A stretch of 39,983 bases of DNA from Desulfovirgula sp. (GTDB taxonomy: Bacteria > Bacillota > Desulfotomaculia > Desulfotomaculales > Nap2-2B): contig DYES01000011.1 in assembly GCA_020725585.1 (NCBI GenBank), positions 1-39,983 on the forward strand. The letters are read 5' to 3'. The position numbers were made by a program, and so were the translations under genes. Below the pieces are notes generated by a model, which saw only the letters and a list, made by a program, of their open reading frames with translations, was not told the DNA's origin and made no database searches. Position 1 is the stretch's first letter. Every line of letters starts with the position of its first letter. Positions 33,141 to 39,983 of the stretch are shown one piece after another.

Positions 33141-34541
33141 GTGCTGATTGCAGAACGATTAGCCAGTTTTATAGCTGACTTTGATTGTTCTTATCTGCCG
33201 GAAGATTTAACACGCTGGCTTAAAATTTTACTTTTTGATGCTTTGGGAGTAATCCTGGCCGGTTCCAGTGCACCGGGGATCGCCCCGGTGGCCAAATTAA
33301 TCAAAGAATGGGGCGGCGCTCCGGAAGCTACGGCCCTGGTTTTTGGGGGGATGGTTCCGGCGCCGTCAGCCGCCTTACTGAATGGAGCAATGCTCCACGC
33401 CAGAGAACTTGACGACGATCACGAAGAAGCAAGCATTCACGCTTTTTCCGCCGTACTGCCGGCAGCCCTGGCGATTGCCGAGAAAACTGGCGCGAACGGG
33501 AAAGAATTCCTGAACGCGCTGGTTGCCGGTTCGGAAATCAGCTGTCGCCTGGGTTTGTCCGTCAGAATCCTCAGGGGGTGGCATTTTTCCGCCGTTTGCG
33601 GCGTATTCGGGGCTGCGGCAGCAGCAGGCAAACTAATGAAGCTTGGTGTGGAGAGTCTCCTTGACGCTTTGGGCCTTGCGTTTACCAGGGCCTCCGGCAA
33701 CCTGCAGCCAGGCCGGGAAGGCGCGCTGGCCAAAAGATTGCAGCCTGCTTTTGCCGCCCAATCGGGCGTAATCAGTGCTGAGCTGGCGAAGAACGGAGTC
33801 ACCGGTCCAAAACAGATATTCGAAGGCCAGTATAATTTCTTCCGCCTTTACGACAGCGATTACTATAATAAAGATGAACTTCGTCGGCATATGGATGGAA
33901 CTGAATATAATCGCGAGGCATTACTGCAGAGTTTAGGTGAATCTTTCGAAGTAGCTAACCTTATTATCAAGCCTTACGCCAGTTGTCGTTTCACCCATGG
34001 CCCGCTGGAAGCAGCCTTAAATTTGGCTCAAAAGTATAACCTGGCCGCTGAAAAAATTAGAAGCATAGAAGTTTTGGCCTGCCCGCGCGCCGTGAGGGAC
34101 TATGGGAAACCGTTTGAAATAGAAGCTTCACGGACGCCGGAAGCGGCCGCTCAGTTCAGCATCCCTTATGTTGTGGCGGCAGCCGTCGTGCACCGGTCAG
34201 GGTATATCGATGCTTTTACTGAAGAGGCGGTTTTAGATCCCCGAATAAAAGAACTGGCCGCAAAGGTAACGGTGCGCGTACATCCCGAAGCAACGTTGAA
34301 GGTGCCGGTTGAAGTAAAAATCAGCACGTTGGATGGAAACGAATATCTGGAACGGCTCAATTCCTTAAAAGCATCGGCGGAAAGACCTCTTAGCGAACAG
34401 GAAGTCAGAACAAAATTTCAAAAAAATGCCCGGTATTCCGTGAAAAAAATCCCGGACCACAAACTGGAAAAACTTATCGAGACCGCTCTAAATATTGAGA
34501 ACATCGGTAGTCTAAAAGAACTTACGAGCCTGCTCGGATAA
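33141..34541 (+). CDS. MmgE/PrpD family protein
   Basis: This 466-residue member of the MmgE/PrpD fold includes 2-methylcitrate dehydratase and cis-aconitate decarboxylase and acts on tri- or dicarboxylates without a metal cluster. Recognisable parts are LLFDALGVILAGSSAPG, the active-site segment LNGAMLHARELDDDHEEASI, GSEISCRLGLSV, WHFSAVCGVFGAAAAAGKLM, and IKPYASCRFTHGPLEAAL. Its placement after the TRAP system suggests it dehydrates, decarboxylates or isomerises the imported acid before or after CoA activation. The GTG follows AAAGGAG. The exact reaction is unknown. Confidence 0.92.
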   Translation: MLIAERLASFIADFDCSYLPEDLTRWLKILLFDALGVILAGSSAPGIAPVAKLIKEWGGAPEATALVFGGMVPAPSAALLNGAMLHARELDDDHEEASIHAFSAVLPAALAIAEKTGANGKEFLNALVAGSEISCRLGLSVRILRGWHFSAVCGVFGAAAAAGKLMKLGVESLLDALGLAFTRASGNLQPGREGALAKRLQPAFAAQSGVISAELAKNGVTGPKQIFEGQYNFFRLYDSDYYNKDELRRHMDGTEYNREALLQSLGESFEVANLIIKPYASCRFTHGPLEAALNLAQKYNLAAEKIRSIEVLACPRAVRDYGKPFEIEASRTPEAAAQFSIPYVVAAAVVHRSGYIDAFTEEAVLDPRIKELAAKVTVRVHPEATLKVPVEVKISTLDGNEYLERLNSLKASAERPLSEQEVRTKFQKNARYSVKKIPDHKLEKLIETALNIENIGSLKELTSLLG

Positions 34542-34569
34542 AAAAGTTTTGCCCAAAGGAGGAAAAATC

Positions 34570-35376
34570 TTGAATTGCGTAGTGTTCGTGAAACAAGTAA
34601 TTGATCCTGAGTTAAGACTTTCCTCTTTTCGTCTTGCGCCGGACGGGCGGAAAATTCATTTCGGCGACGCTTCCCTGGTGGCCAGCCCTTATGATGAAAA
34701 TGCCTTGGAAATGGCTTTGCAAATAAAGGAAGTGACTGGTGGAAAGGTGGCTGTCGTCACCCTGGGGACGGCTAACGCCGAGAAAGTGCTTCGGGGTGCA
34801 TTGGCGTTAAAAGTAGACGAGGTGGTTTTGGTTGAACAGGGGGGAAATGACCCGTTCAACCATTTCCAAACTGTTCATATGTTGAAATTCGCCTTAAACC
34901 ACCTGAGTTTTAAAGCGGAGTTAATTCTGTGCGGAGGCCAGGCTGCGGATACGAATGCCGGTCTAGTGGGTCCGCTGGTGGCGGAACAATTGGGTTGGCC
35001 GTGTGTTGGTATGGTTAGAGAGATCCGGATAAAAAACAATACTTTGGTAATAGAAAGAGAAGAAGAAGATTATCTGTATACGGTAGAATTAGAATTGCCT
35101 GCGGTGGTTACTGTAACTTCAACTCCGTTTAATCAAATCAGGTATCCCAAATTAAAAGATGTGATTGCGGCGCAAAAAAAGCCGCTGACGAAGTTAAACA
35201 ACCTTTTTTCGGGCGAGGCGTTACCGGCGGAGCTTGCAAAATGGACAGAAAAAATTAAGCTCTCCCATTTTGAACCGATCGGTGTAAGAAGGGAATGTTA
35301 CCTGGTGAAAGCATCTGAATTCGAGGAAATGGTGGCAGAAGCAATCAATTGGCTAAGCGAAAAAGGGGTGTTATAG
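34570..35376 (+). CDS. etfB: electron transfer flavoprotein beta subunit
   Basis: This 268-residue subunit binds AMP and contributes to the flavin site of ETF, which accepts electrons from acyl-CoA dehydrogenase. The N-terminus is VFVKQVIDPE. The conserved middle is ILCGGQAADTNAGLVGPLVAEQLGWP, and the C-terminal half has VELELPAVVTVTST and PKLKDVIAAQKKP. The TTG at 34570 is preferred because AAAGGAGG lies just upstream, inside the longer open frame. It is 3 bp from etfA. No ETF oxidoreductase is encoded in the island, so the downstream acceptor must be elsewhere. Confidence 0.94.
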   Translation: MNCVVFVKQVIDPELRLSSFRLAPDGRKIHFGDASLVASPYDENALEMALQIKEVTGGKVAVVTLGTANAEKVLRGALALKVDEVVLVEQGGNDPFNHFQTVHMLKFALNHLSFKAELILCGGQAADTNAGLVGPLVAEQLGWPCVGMVREIRIKNNTLVIEREEEDYLYTVELELPAVVTVTSTPFNQIRYPKLKDVIAAQKKPLTKLNNLFSGEALPAELAKWTEKIKLSHFEPIGVRRECYLVKASEFEEMVAEAINWLSEKGVL

Positions 35377-35379
35377 CTC

Positions 35380-36366
35380 TTGGCGAAGAAGAAAACCGTT
35401 TTAACTGTTTGGATTGCCAAGGAAACCGGCAAAAAACCCTTCTGGCGGGAATTTTTAACCGCATCCTGGGGGATTGCAAAAGAAATGGGAGCCAGGACAG
35501 CCTTGGCATACGCCGGGCAAGAAGAAGGTTTCGCGGGGCCTGGCCTGCCGGCAGAGGAAATATACGTTGCCAAACCCCAGGCCCGTTTTTCCGAAGACCC
35601 CGAACCTGTATTGGCATGGTTGGAGAATGTTATACGCGAGGTTGAACCTTCCTTAGTTTTTCTTCCGCACTCTGTAACGAACGCCCAGATTGCTGCCCGC
35701 CTGGCTTTTCGCCTGGATGCTGGTATGGTAACCGATTGCGTCTCCATAAAAGTTTTAAATGGGGAGACGATCGACATTGTTCGCCCGGTTTACGGGGGTA
35801 AGGTGATGGCTCACTTTACCGGCACATTTCCGATCGTTGCCACGTTGCGAAGCAGTCGTCATCCGTTTGAGGAAATCTTAGAAGAAAATCCACATGCCCT
35901 GGAGAAAGAGATAATTGTTCCGGAAACAAAAGAAAAAGTCCGCTTAATTGAAAAGAAATATCTGTGTGCGGAAGGAGAGGTTAACCTGCTTGAGGCCGAA
36001 ATAGTTGTTGGCATTGGCAGAGGCGTCGGCGGACCCGATGGTGTCCAATTCGTCAAGGAACAGGCGAAAAGAATTGGGGCGGCCATTGGAGTCTCTAAGG
36101 CCGTTGTCGATGCTGGGTGGGCTTCACCGTCGTCACTAATCGGCTTGAGCGGAAAAAAGGTCAATCCGAAATTATACATTGCCGTAGGAATTTCTGGTTC
36201 AATCCAGCATATGACCGGGGTATCCGGCGCCAGGACGGTGGTCGCGATCAATGTTGACCCGGAAGCCCCGATAATGGAAAACTGCGACGTCGGTTTGGTC
36301 GTTGATTACAGAAAAGTACTCCCGGATTTCATTTCAAAACTGGCTAAACCGGAATGCTTATCATAA
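35380..36366 (+). CDS. etfA: electron transfer flavoprotein alpha subunit
   Basis: This 328-residue partner of EtfB carries the FAD domain. The C-terminal half has the full signature: GIGRGVGGPDGVQFVKEQAK, VDAGWASPSSLIGLSGKKV, YIAVGISGSIQHMTGVSGA, INVDPEAPIMENCDVGLVVD and YRKVLPDFI. The N-terminal half (LAYAGQEEGFAGPGLPAEEI; PHSVTNAQIAARLAFRLDAG) is more divergent, as usual. The TTG start is 3 bp after etfB. This is the last gene of the island operon, and a strong terminator follows at 36429. Confidence 0.95.
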   Translation: MAKKKTVLTVWIAKETGKKPFWREFLTASWGIAKEMGARTALAYAGQEEGFAGPGLPAEEIYVAKPQARFSEDPEPVLAWLENVIREVEPSLVFLPHSVTNAQIAARLAFRLDAGMVTDCVSIKVLNGETIDIVRPVYGGKVMAHFTGTFPIVATLRSSRHPFEEILEENPHALEKEIIVPETKEKVRLIEKKYLCAEGEVNLLEAEIVVGIGRGVGGPDGVQFVKEQAKRIGAAIGVSKAVVDAGWASPSSLIGLSGKKVNPKLYIAVGISGSIQHMTGVSGARTVVAINVDPEAPIMENCDVGLVVDYRKVLPDFISKLAKPECLS

Positions 36367-36428
36367 TTATTATGGTTGTCCATGTTGGATACACATATTT
36401 TGCCCACTACCTCCTTCTTTTAGATACA

Positions 36429-36470
36429 GGGACCTTTGGTGCAACACCGAGGTCCCCATTACTTTTTCTC
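36429..36470 (+). terminator. intrinsic terminator of the island operon
   Basis: GGGACCT (36429-36435) pairs with AGGTCCC (36450-36456). An inner stem, GGTG/CACC, closes on CAA. CATTACTTTTTCTCTT follows. It lies 62 bp after etfA. Confidence 0.8.
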
Positions 36471-36767
36471 TTAAGTTAATCTCTCCCTTTTGCTGGAAGT
36501 TGCCATGCTTTAGAGGGGACGTCCCGAGAAATTTTTCTTTTGATCCACCTATTATTCGGATTGGTTGCACGCATTCGGCGCGTGTTCAGGATGCCAGGCA
36601 ATGACGGAATCCGGGATGCGCTGGATATCATAAAAAACCATCCAGGGCTTCCAACACTACTCCCGCAGCCCCCAGGAGAAAGTGCGTTTGGCGGCCCTGG
36701 AAGCGCTCGCTGCCTTTGCAAAGGGCGGGGACGGTCGCGGTTACTTTTTGTTTTCCGGTGTCTGGTG
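36471..36767. other. gene-free stretch at the right edge of the island
   Basis: About 300 bp without a credible gene. It contains the perfect palindrome GGGACGTCCC (36516-36525) and a related GGGGACGGTC (36727-36736), both followed within 20 bases by a T-rich run. Short open frames exist on both strands but show no codon-like conservation that I can recognise. It may be the scar of an older gene or a repeat element. Confidence 0.5.
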
Positions 36768-36961
36768 CCTGTTTTGTATAATTATTCTGCCCCCGGGTCA
36801 TATTATCCTTAAAACGGTAATCCGCAGAAGGAGTGAGCGGCGGCATGCCCGAAGAGCAACAGCAACAGCAGCAGCAACAGCATCCGATTGAAAGTTTGAT
36901 GAAAACGGCCATGGAGACCATCAAAGAAATGGTTGATGTGAATACGGTTGTCGGTGACCCC
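36768..36961 (+). repeat. right copy of the gerW direct repeat
   Basis: Partner of 20895-21090. It includes the sigma-G promoter, ribosome-binding site and first ~39 codons of the intact gerW. It lacks the 12-bp tandem duplication of the left leader but has four more glutamine codons. Confidence 0.85.
36776..36805 (+). promoter_or_regulatory. sigma-G (forespore) type promoter of gerW
   Basis: GTATA (36776-36780), 18 bp, CATATTA (36799-36805): a full match to GHATR-N18-CATWHTA. A TATAAT at 36777-36782 overlaps it but has no -35 at the right distance. Confidence 0.75.
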
Positions 36962-37315
36962 GTGGAAGCCCCGGACGGCACCGTGATTATGCCCGTCTCC
37001 CGGGTAACGTGCGGTTTTGGAGCAGGGGGCGGGGAGTTTGAGCCCTTGGAAAAGGATAAAAAGGAGGGGGAGCAGACCCCTTCCTTCGGCGGGGGAACGG
37101 GAGCGGGCGTTTCCGTGCAACCGGTCGGTTTTTTGGTGGTCGGCCAGGGGCAGATCAGGTTTTTACCTGTGGATGGAAACATGATTGCGGACCGGCTTAT
37201 CGATCTGGCCCCCCAGGTGTTAAATAAAATTGAGTCGTTCTTCAAAAGAAATAACCAGCAGCAATTAACGCCCACCCCGGTGCCGGGCGCCGGAGAAGGG
37301 GCGCCGCCGGCCTAG
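36845..37315 (+). CDS. gerW: GerW/YtfJ family spore protein
   Basis: This small spore protein is, in Bacillus, made in the forespore and needed for normal germination with some germinants. The sequence starts MPEEQ, has an eight-residue glutamine tract, and then the conserved HPIESLMKTAMETIKEMVDV, the core GDPVEAPDGTVIMPVSRVTC, a glycine-rich loop (GFGAGGGEFEPLE; FGGGTGAGVSVQPVGFLVVG) and a C-terminal amphipathic helix. The 156-residue length is normal. The ATG at 36845 follows AAGGAG; a GTG twelve bases upstream is less likely. It is followed by a terminator. It is the functional partner of the broken copy at 20985. Confidence 0.92.
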   Translation: MPEEQQQQQQQQHPIESLMKTAMETIKEMVDVNTVVGDPVEAPDGTVIMPVSRVTCGFGAGGGEFEPLEKDKKEGEQTPSFGGGTGAGVSVQPVGFLVVGQGQIRFLPVDGNMIADRLIDLAPQVLNKIESFFKRNNQQQLTPTPVPGAGEGAPPA

Positions 37316-37397
37316 CCGCCCGGCCCGCGAACCGGGGCGACGAAAGGAAAGCGGTTTTCCGCGGCCAGGTTGCCCCGGAAAATACGGAAAGAAAAGC

Positions 37398-37442
37398 GCC
37401 ACGAGGAAGACGATGAATTTGGTCTGACTCGTGGCTTTTTTA
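37398..37442 (+). terminator. intrinsic terminator after gerW
   Basis: GCCACGAG (37398-37405) pairs with CTCGTGGC (37428-37435) over a 22-nt loop and is followed by TTTTTTATT. Confidence 0.8.
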
Positions 37443-37550
37443 TTAAATCGGGCTAAGAAACGTGCGGCAACCCGTTTTCATATTTTAGAATATAATAAAG
37501 TAACATGAAAAACCTGGCAAAGGGTGTCGGTTTATGGGAGGTAATGGAGA

Positions 37551-38843
37551 ATGCTTGTTGTCGTAGGAGGAGGGTGGGCGGGGTGCGCCGCCGCTTACTC
37601 CGCCGCTTTGGCGGGGGCGAGGGTGACGTTGCTGGAAAAAACCGACCTGCTTCTGGGCACGGGATTGGTGGGCGGCATCGTCCGTAATAACGGCCGCTTT
37701 ACTGCGGCCGAAGAGTTGCGGGCAATGGGCGGGGATGGTTTTTGGCAGCTGATTGAAAGCGTGGTCCGGCACAGAAACTTGTACTTCCCCGGCCACAGCC
37801 ACGCCGCGCTTTACGATGTAACCAGAATCGAGCCCGTGGTGAGGAGAGCGCTTCTCGACCTGGGCGTGGATGTGCGCCTGCAGGCGCACGCGGTGGGGGT
37901 AGTCAAAAAAGGCGGGCGGATCGCAGAGGTCTACACCGCCCAGGGGCAGAACATTCCGGGGGATGTTTTCATTGACGCCACCGGGACCGCCGGCCCGGTG
38001 AAAAACTGCACGCGCTACGGATTTGGCTGCGCCATGTGTATTCTGCGCTGCCCCACTTTCGGCCCCCGGGTAAGCATCACCGCCAGGGCCGGGACCCAGG
38101 AAATTGCGGTGAGGGAAGGCTTCCCGCATTTCGAGGCGATAAGCGGCTCCTGCAAGCTGGATAAGCACTCGCTGGCCCCCTGGCTGGCGGCCGAATTAGA
38201 AAAAAAGGGGGTCATCATTGTTCCCTTGCCTCCGGAAGCGCAAAAGAGGGAGCTCCTGCATAAAAAAGCCTGCCAGCAGTATAACCTGGCGGAATTTGCC
38301 GATAATTTGATTTTGCTGGACAGCGGCCAGGCCAAGCTGATGACCCCCTATTTCCCCCTGGAAGTTTTGCGGACCATCAAGGGATTTGAAGAGGCCCGTT
38401 TCGCCGACCCTTATTCCGGCGGCAAAGGCAATTCCGTCCGCTTTATGGCGATGGCGCCCTGCGATGATGCCCTGCGGGTGGAGGGGGTGGAAAATTTATT
38501 TTGCGCGGGGGAGAAGACGGGCCTTTTAGTCGGCCACACGGAGGCAATCATCACGGGTTTTCTGGCCGGGCACAACGCCGCCCGCTGCCTGGCTGGAAAA
38601 GAGCTTTTGCTCCTCCCCGCCGAGCTCTGCAGCGGCGATATTATCGCCTATATGCACCGGGAAATGAAAACGGAGGAAGGGCTGAAGAAAAAATATACCT
38701 TCTCGGGCTCCGTTTATTTCCAGCGGATGCAGGAGAGAGGTTTGTACAGCACGGACGTGGAATTAATCCACGCCCGCGTGGCCAGAGCAGGTTTGCAAGG
38801 AGTCTATAAGCAAAAGGTTCTATCTTGTCCACCTCGGTCATAG
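37551..38843 (+). CDS. FAD-dependent oxidoreductase of the GidA/TrmFO-like fold
   Basis: This 430-residue flavoprotein has the dinucleotide-binding motif at the very N-terminus (VVVGGGWAGCAAAYSAALAG), GGIVRNNGRF, a second FAD segment (GDVFIDATGTAGP) and a C-terminal FAD-contact region (ENLFCAGEKTGLLVGHTEAI). The middle carries a cysteine-rich CAMCILRCPTFGPR that could form a disulfide or bind metal. It recalls MnmG/TrmFO-type enzymes but is a separate family, and the substrate is unknown. The ATG is preceded by GGGAGG. Upstream, AC-N17-CATATTTTA (37460-37487) loosely resembles a mother-cell sigma-K promoter. Between gerW and spmA, a spore-related role is plausible but only inferred. Confidence 0.85.
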   Translation: MLVVVGGGWAGCAAAYSAALAGARVTLLEKTDLLLGTGLVGGIVRNNGRFTAAEELRAMGGDGFWQLIESVVRHRNLYFPGHSHAALYDVTRIEPVVRRALLDLGVDVRLQAHAVGVVKKGGRIAEVYTAQGQNIPGDVFIDATGTAGPVKNCTRYGFGCAMCILRCPTFGPRVSITARAGTQEIAVREGFPHFEAISGSCKLDKHSLAPWLAAELEKKGVIIVPLPPEAQKRELLHKKACQQYNLAEFADNLILLDSGQAKLMTPYFPLEVLRTIKGFEEARFADPYSGGKGNSVRFMAMAPCDDALRVEGVENLFCAGEKTGLLVGHTEAIITGFLAGHNAARCLAGKELLLLPAELCSGDIIAYMHREMKTEEGLKKKYTFSGSVYFQRMQERGLYSTDVELIHARVARAGLQGVYKQKVLSCPPRS

Positions 38844-39006
38844 AACTAAAAAAGAAGCGGAAATAGCCGCGGGCGCCAATTTGAGGCGGTTCTTTTTAAG
38901 CGCCGGGTTTCTGGCGGAGGAGCACCGTTCTCTCCGGAAAGAAAGGCAAAAACGGCCTGCTGTTAAAACAGCGGACAAATTTTTTCCAGGGGGTGTTCCA
39001 GAAGAG

Positions 39007-39600
39007 GTGGTCAATTATATCTGGCTGGCTATGATCGTTTTCAGCGTTGTTGTGGCCGGGGCGAACGGGCAGATTGAAGTAATTACCAGAGCGGCCCTGG
39101 AGGGGGCCAACAACGCGGTAAAGACTTCCTTAAGCCTGATTGCCATTATTGCCTTCTGGCTGGGGATCATGAGGCTGGCCGAAGCCGCCGGCCTGGTGCG
39201 GGCGCTGGCCAGACTGGTGCGCCCCTTTACCCGGCTTTTATTCCCTGGCGTACCCAAAGAACACCCGGCGTTGGGCGCCATCATCATGAACCTCTCCGCG
39301 AACATCCTGGGCCTGGGCAACGCCGCCACCCCCATGGGGCTGATTGCCATGCAGGAGCTGCAGAAATTAAACCGCGGAGATCCAAAAACGGCCACCGACG
39401 CCATGTGCACTTTTTTGGCGCTCAATACCTCCTGTCTGACTCTGATTCCCTCGACCATTATCGGCATACGCTTGATGTACAACTCAGCCGATCCCACGGC
39501 CATTGTGGGGACAACTATTTTTGCCACCGCCTGCGGGATGGCGGTGGCGGTTACGGTGGACAGAATCATGCGCTTTATGTACCACGTCAGGGGAAAATAG
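39007..39600 (+). CDS. spmA: spore maturation protein A
   Basis: SpmA acts with SpmB in dehydration of the spore core. It is a nucleoside-recognition (Gate) domain membrane protein. The sequence VNYIWLAMIVFSVVVAGANG starts the protein. ANNAVKTSLSLIAIIAFWLG, NLSANILGLGNAATPMGLIA and LNTSCLTLIPSTIIGIR follow. From the GTG at 39007 it has 197 residues, the usual family length, with AGAGG/GGGGGTG upstream. The frame is open further up, but the additional N-terminal part lacks family resemblance. It is followed 52 bp downstream by spmB. Confidence 0.95.
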   Translation: MVNYIWLAMIVFSVVVAGANGQIEVITRAALEGANNAVKTSLSLIAIIAFWLGIMRLAEAAGLVRALARLVRPFTRLLFPGVPKEHPALGAIIMNLSANILGLGNAATPMGLIAMQELQKLNRGDPKTATDAMCTFLALNTSCLTLIPSTIIGIRLMYNSADPTAIVGTTIFATACGMAVAVTVDRIMRFMYHVRGK

Positions 39601-39652
39601 GGAGGCTCTTAAGCAATTTCCGAAAAATTCTTCCGTTGGGTGGTGAAGCGCC

Positions 39653-39983
39653 TTGTATGATGTCATTGCGGAGATTTCCCGCTGGGCGATTCCGCTGACT
39701 TTACTTTTCGTGCCGCTGGCCGCCATGCTCAAGGGGGTGCCGGTTTTTGAAGTGTTCGTGGAAGGGGCTGGAGAAGGTTTCGCCACAGCCATCAAGACTA
39801 TTCCCTACCTGGTGGCCATGCTGGTGGCCATAAGCGTCTTCCGGGCTTCCGGAGCGATGGAGTTGATGGTGCGGGCTTTGTCACCGGCGCTGGATCTGGT
39901 GGGTTTTCCCGCCGAAGTGCTACCCCACGCCGTCATGCGCCCGCTGTCCGGCGGCGCCGCCCTGGGGATTGCCACGGATCTGA
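39653..39983 (+). CDS. spmB: spore maturation protein B (partial, runs off the window)
   Basis: The first 110 codons are present. They start at TTG (39653) behind GGTGA and read YDVIAEISRWAIPLTLLFVP, followed by FEVFVEGAGEGFATAIKTIP, YLVAMLVAISVFRASGAMEL and HAVMRPLSGGAALGIATDL. This is the SpmB N-terminal half, a Gate-domain membrane protein working with SpmA. The C-terminus lies beyond the window edge. The order gerW, flavoprotein, spmA, spmB suggests a sporulation locus interrupted by the island upstream. Confidence 0.93.
   Translation, partial: MYDVIAEISRWAIPLTLLFVPLAAMLKGVPVFEVFVEGAGEGFATAIKTIPYLVAMLVAISVFRASGAMELMVRALSPALDLVGFPAEVLPHAVMRPLSGGAALGIATDL

Larger units (their letters stand above)
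21091..36767 (+). other. candidate acquired carboxylate-degradation island between two gerW copies
   Basis: The segment contains 13 co-directional genes for uptake and CoA-dependent oxidation of an unknown carboxylate. It is flanked on the left by a broken gerW and on the right by a complete gerW. By eye its sequence is more AT-rich and uses more AAA/GAA/TTA codons than the GC-rich genes before 19 kb and after 37.5 kb. A transposase-like stub lies at the left junction. No integrase or att site was found, so the mode of entry is unknown. Confidence 0.55.

Noticed and set aside
36777-36782. TATAAT as a vegetative promoter for gerW
   Set aside because: No -35 box at 16-18 bp. The overlapping sigma-G pattern is complete and shared by both copies.
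36540-36812. Possible small gene at the right edge of the island
   Set aside because: No ribosome-binding site or recognisable motif, and the end overlaps the sigma-G promoter of gerW.
36845-36892. CAA/CAG repeat as a CRISPR-like or tandem DNA repeat
   Set aside because: It is an in-frame glutamine tract. No CRISPR array with spaced repeats was seen anywhere in the window.

Overview
The window reads as a chromosomal segment of an anaerobic, endospore-forming Firmicute of the Peptococcaceae / Desulfotomaculum-Pelotomaculum kind. This is inferred from the AddAB recombination nuclease, a leucine T-box, the sporulation genes gerW (ytfJ), spmA and spmB, many GTG/TTG starts behind strong GGAGG sites, and a probable selenoprotein. 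No database search was possible. Product names rest on motifs read by eye.

Positions 1-18,660 are housekeeping DNA. On the minus strand are tRNA-Gln(CTG), gltX, the coupled pair addB-addA, and a leucine T-box driving leuA, an S58/DmpA-type peptidase and pyrE. On the plus strand are a compact histone-deacetylase-like amidohydrolase, an ECF sigma factor with its zinc-finger/DUF4349 anti-sigma partner, a small NifU-like gene, a nitrilase-family amidase, a YchF-like GTPase and a LapA-domain protein. The NifU-like gene is only readable if an in-frame TGA, sitting exactly at the second cysteine of the CxxC cluster-binding motif, is decoded as selenocysteine. A SECIS-like fold can be drawn from that TGA.

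Positions 18,660-20,907 hold a DUF2953 protein (minus) and a polytopic membrane protein (plus). Next comes a truncated copy of the spore gene gerW (20,985-21,107) that still carries a consensus-like forespore sigma-G promoter. A second, intact gerW with the same promoter architecture lies 15.9 kb downstream (36,845-37,315). It is followed by a flavoprotein gene, spmA, and the start of spmB at the window edge.

Between the two gerW copies is a co-directional cluster of 13 genes that looks like an acquired catabolic island: enoyl-CoA hydratase, ADP-forming acyl-CoA synthetase, acyl-CoA dehydrogenase, family III CoA-transferase, short-chain dehydrogenase, DUF35 zinc-ribbon/OB protein, SCP2-type thiolase, IclR regulator, fused TRAP permease, TAXI-type receptor, MmgE/PrpD protein, and EtfB/EtfA. 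Together they could import a carboxylate, activate it to a CoA thioester, beta-oxidise and thiolytically cleave it, with electrons leaving through ETF. The substrate cannot be named from sequence. The left junction carries what looks like the N-terminal stub of an IS110-type transposase. The right end carries a strong terminator and about 310 bp of unexplained DNA.
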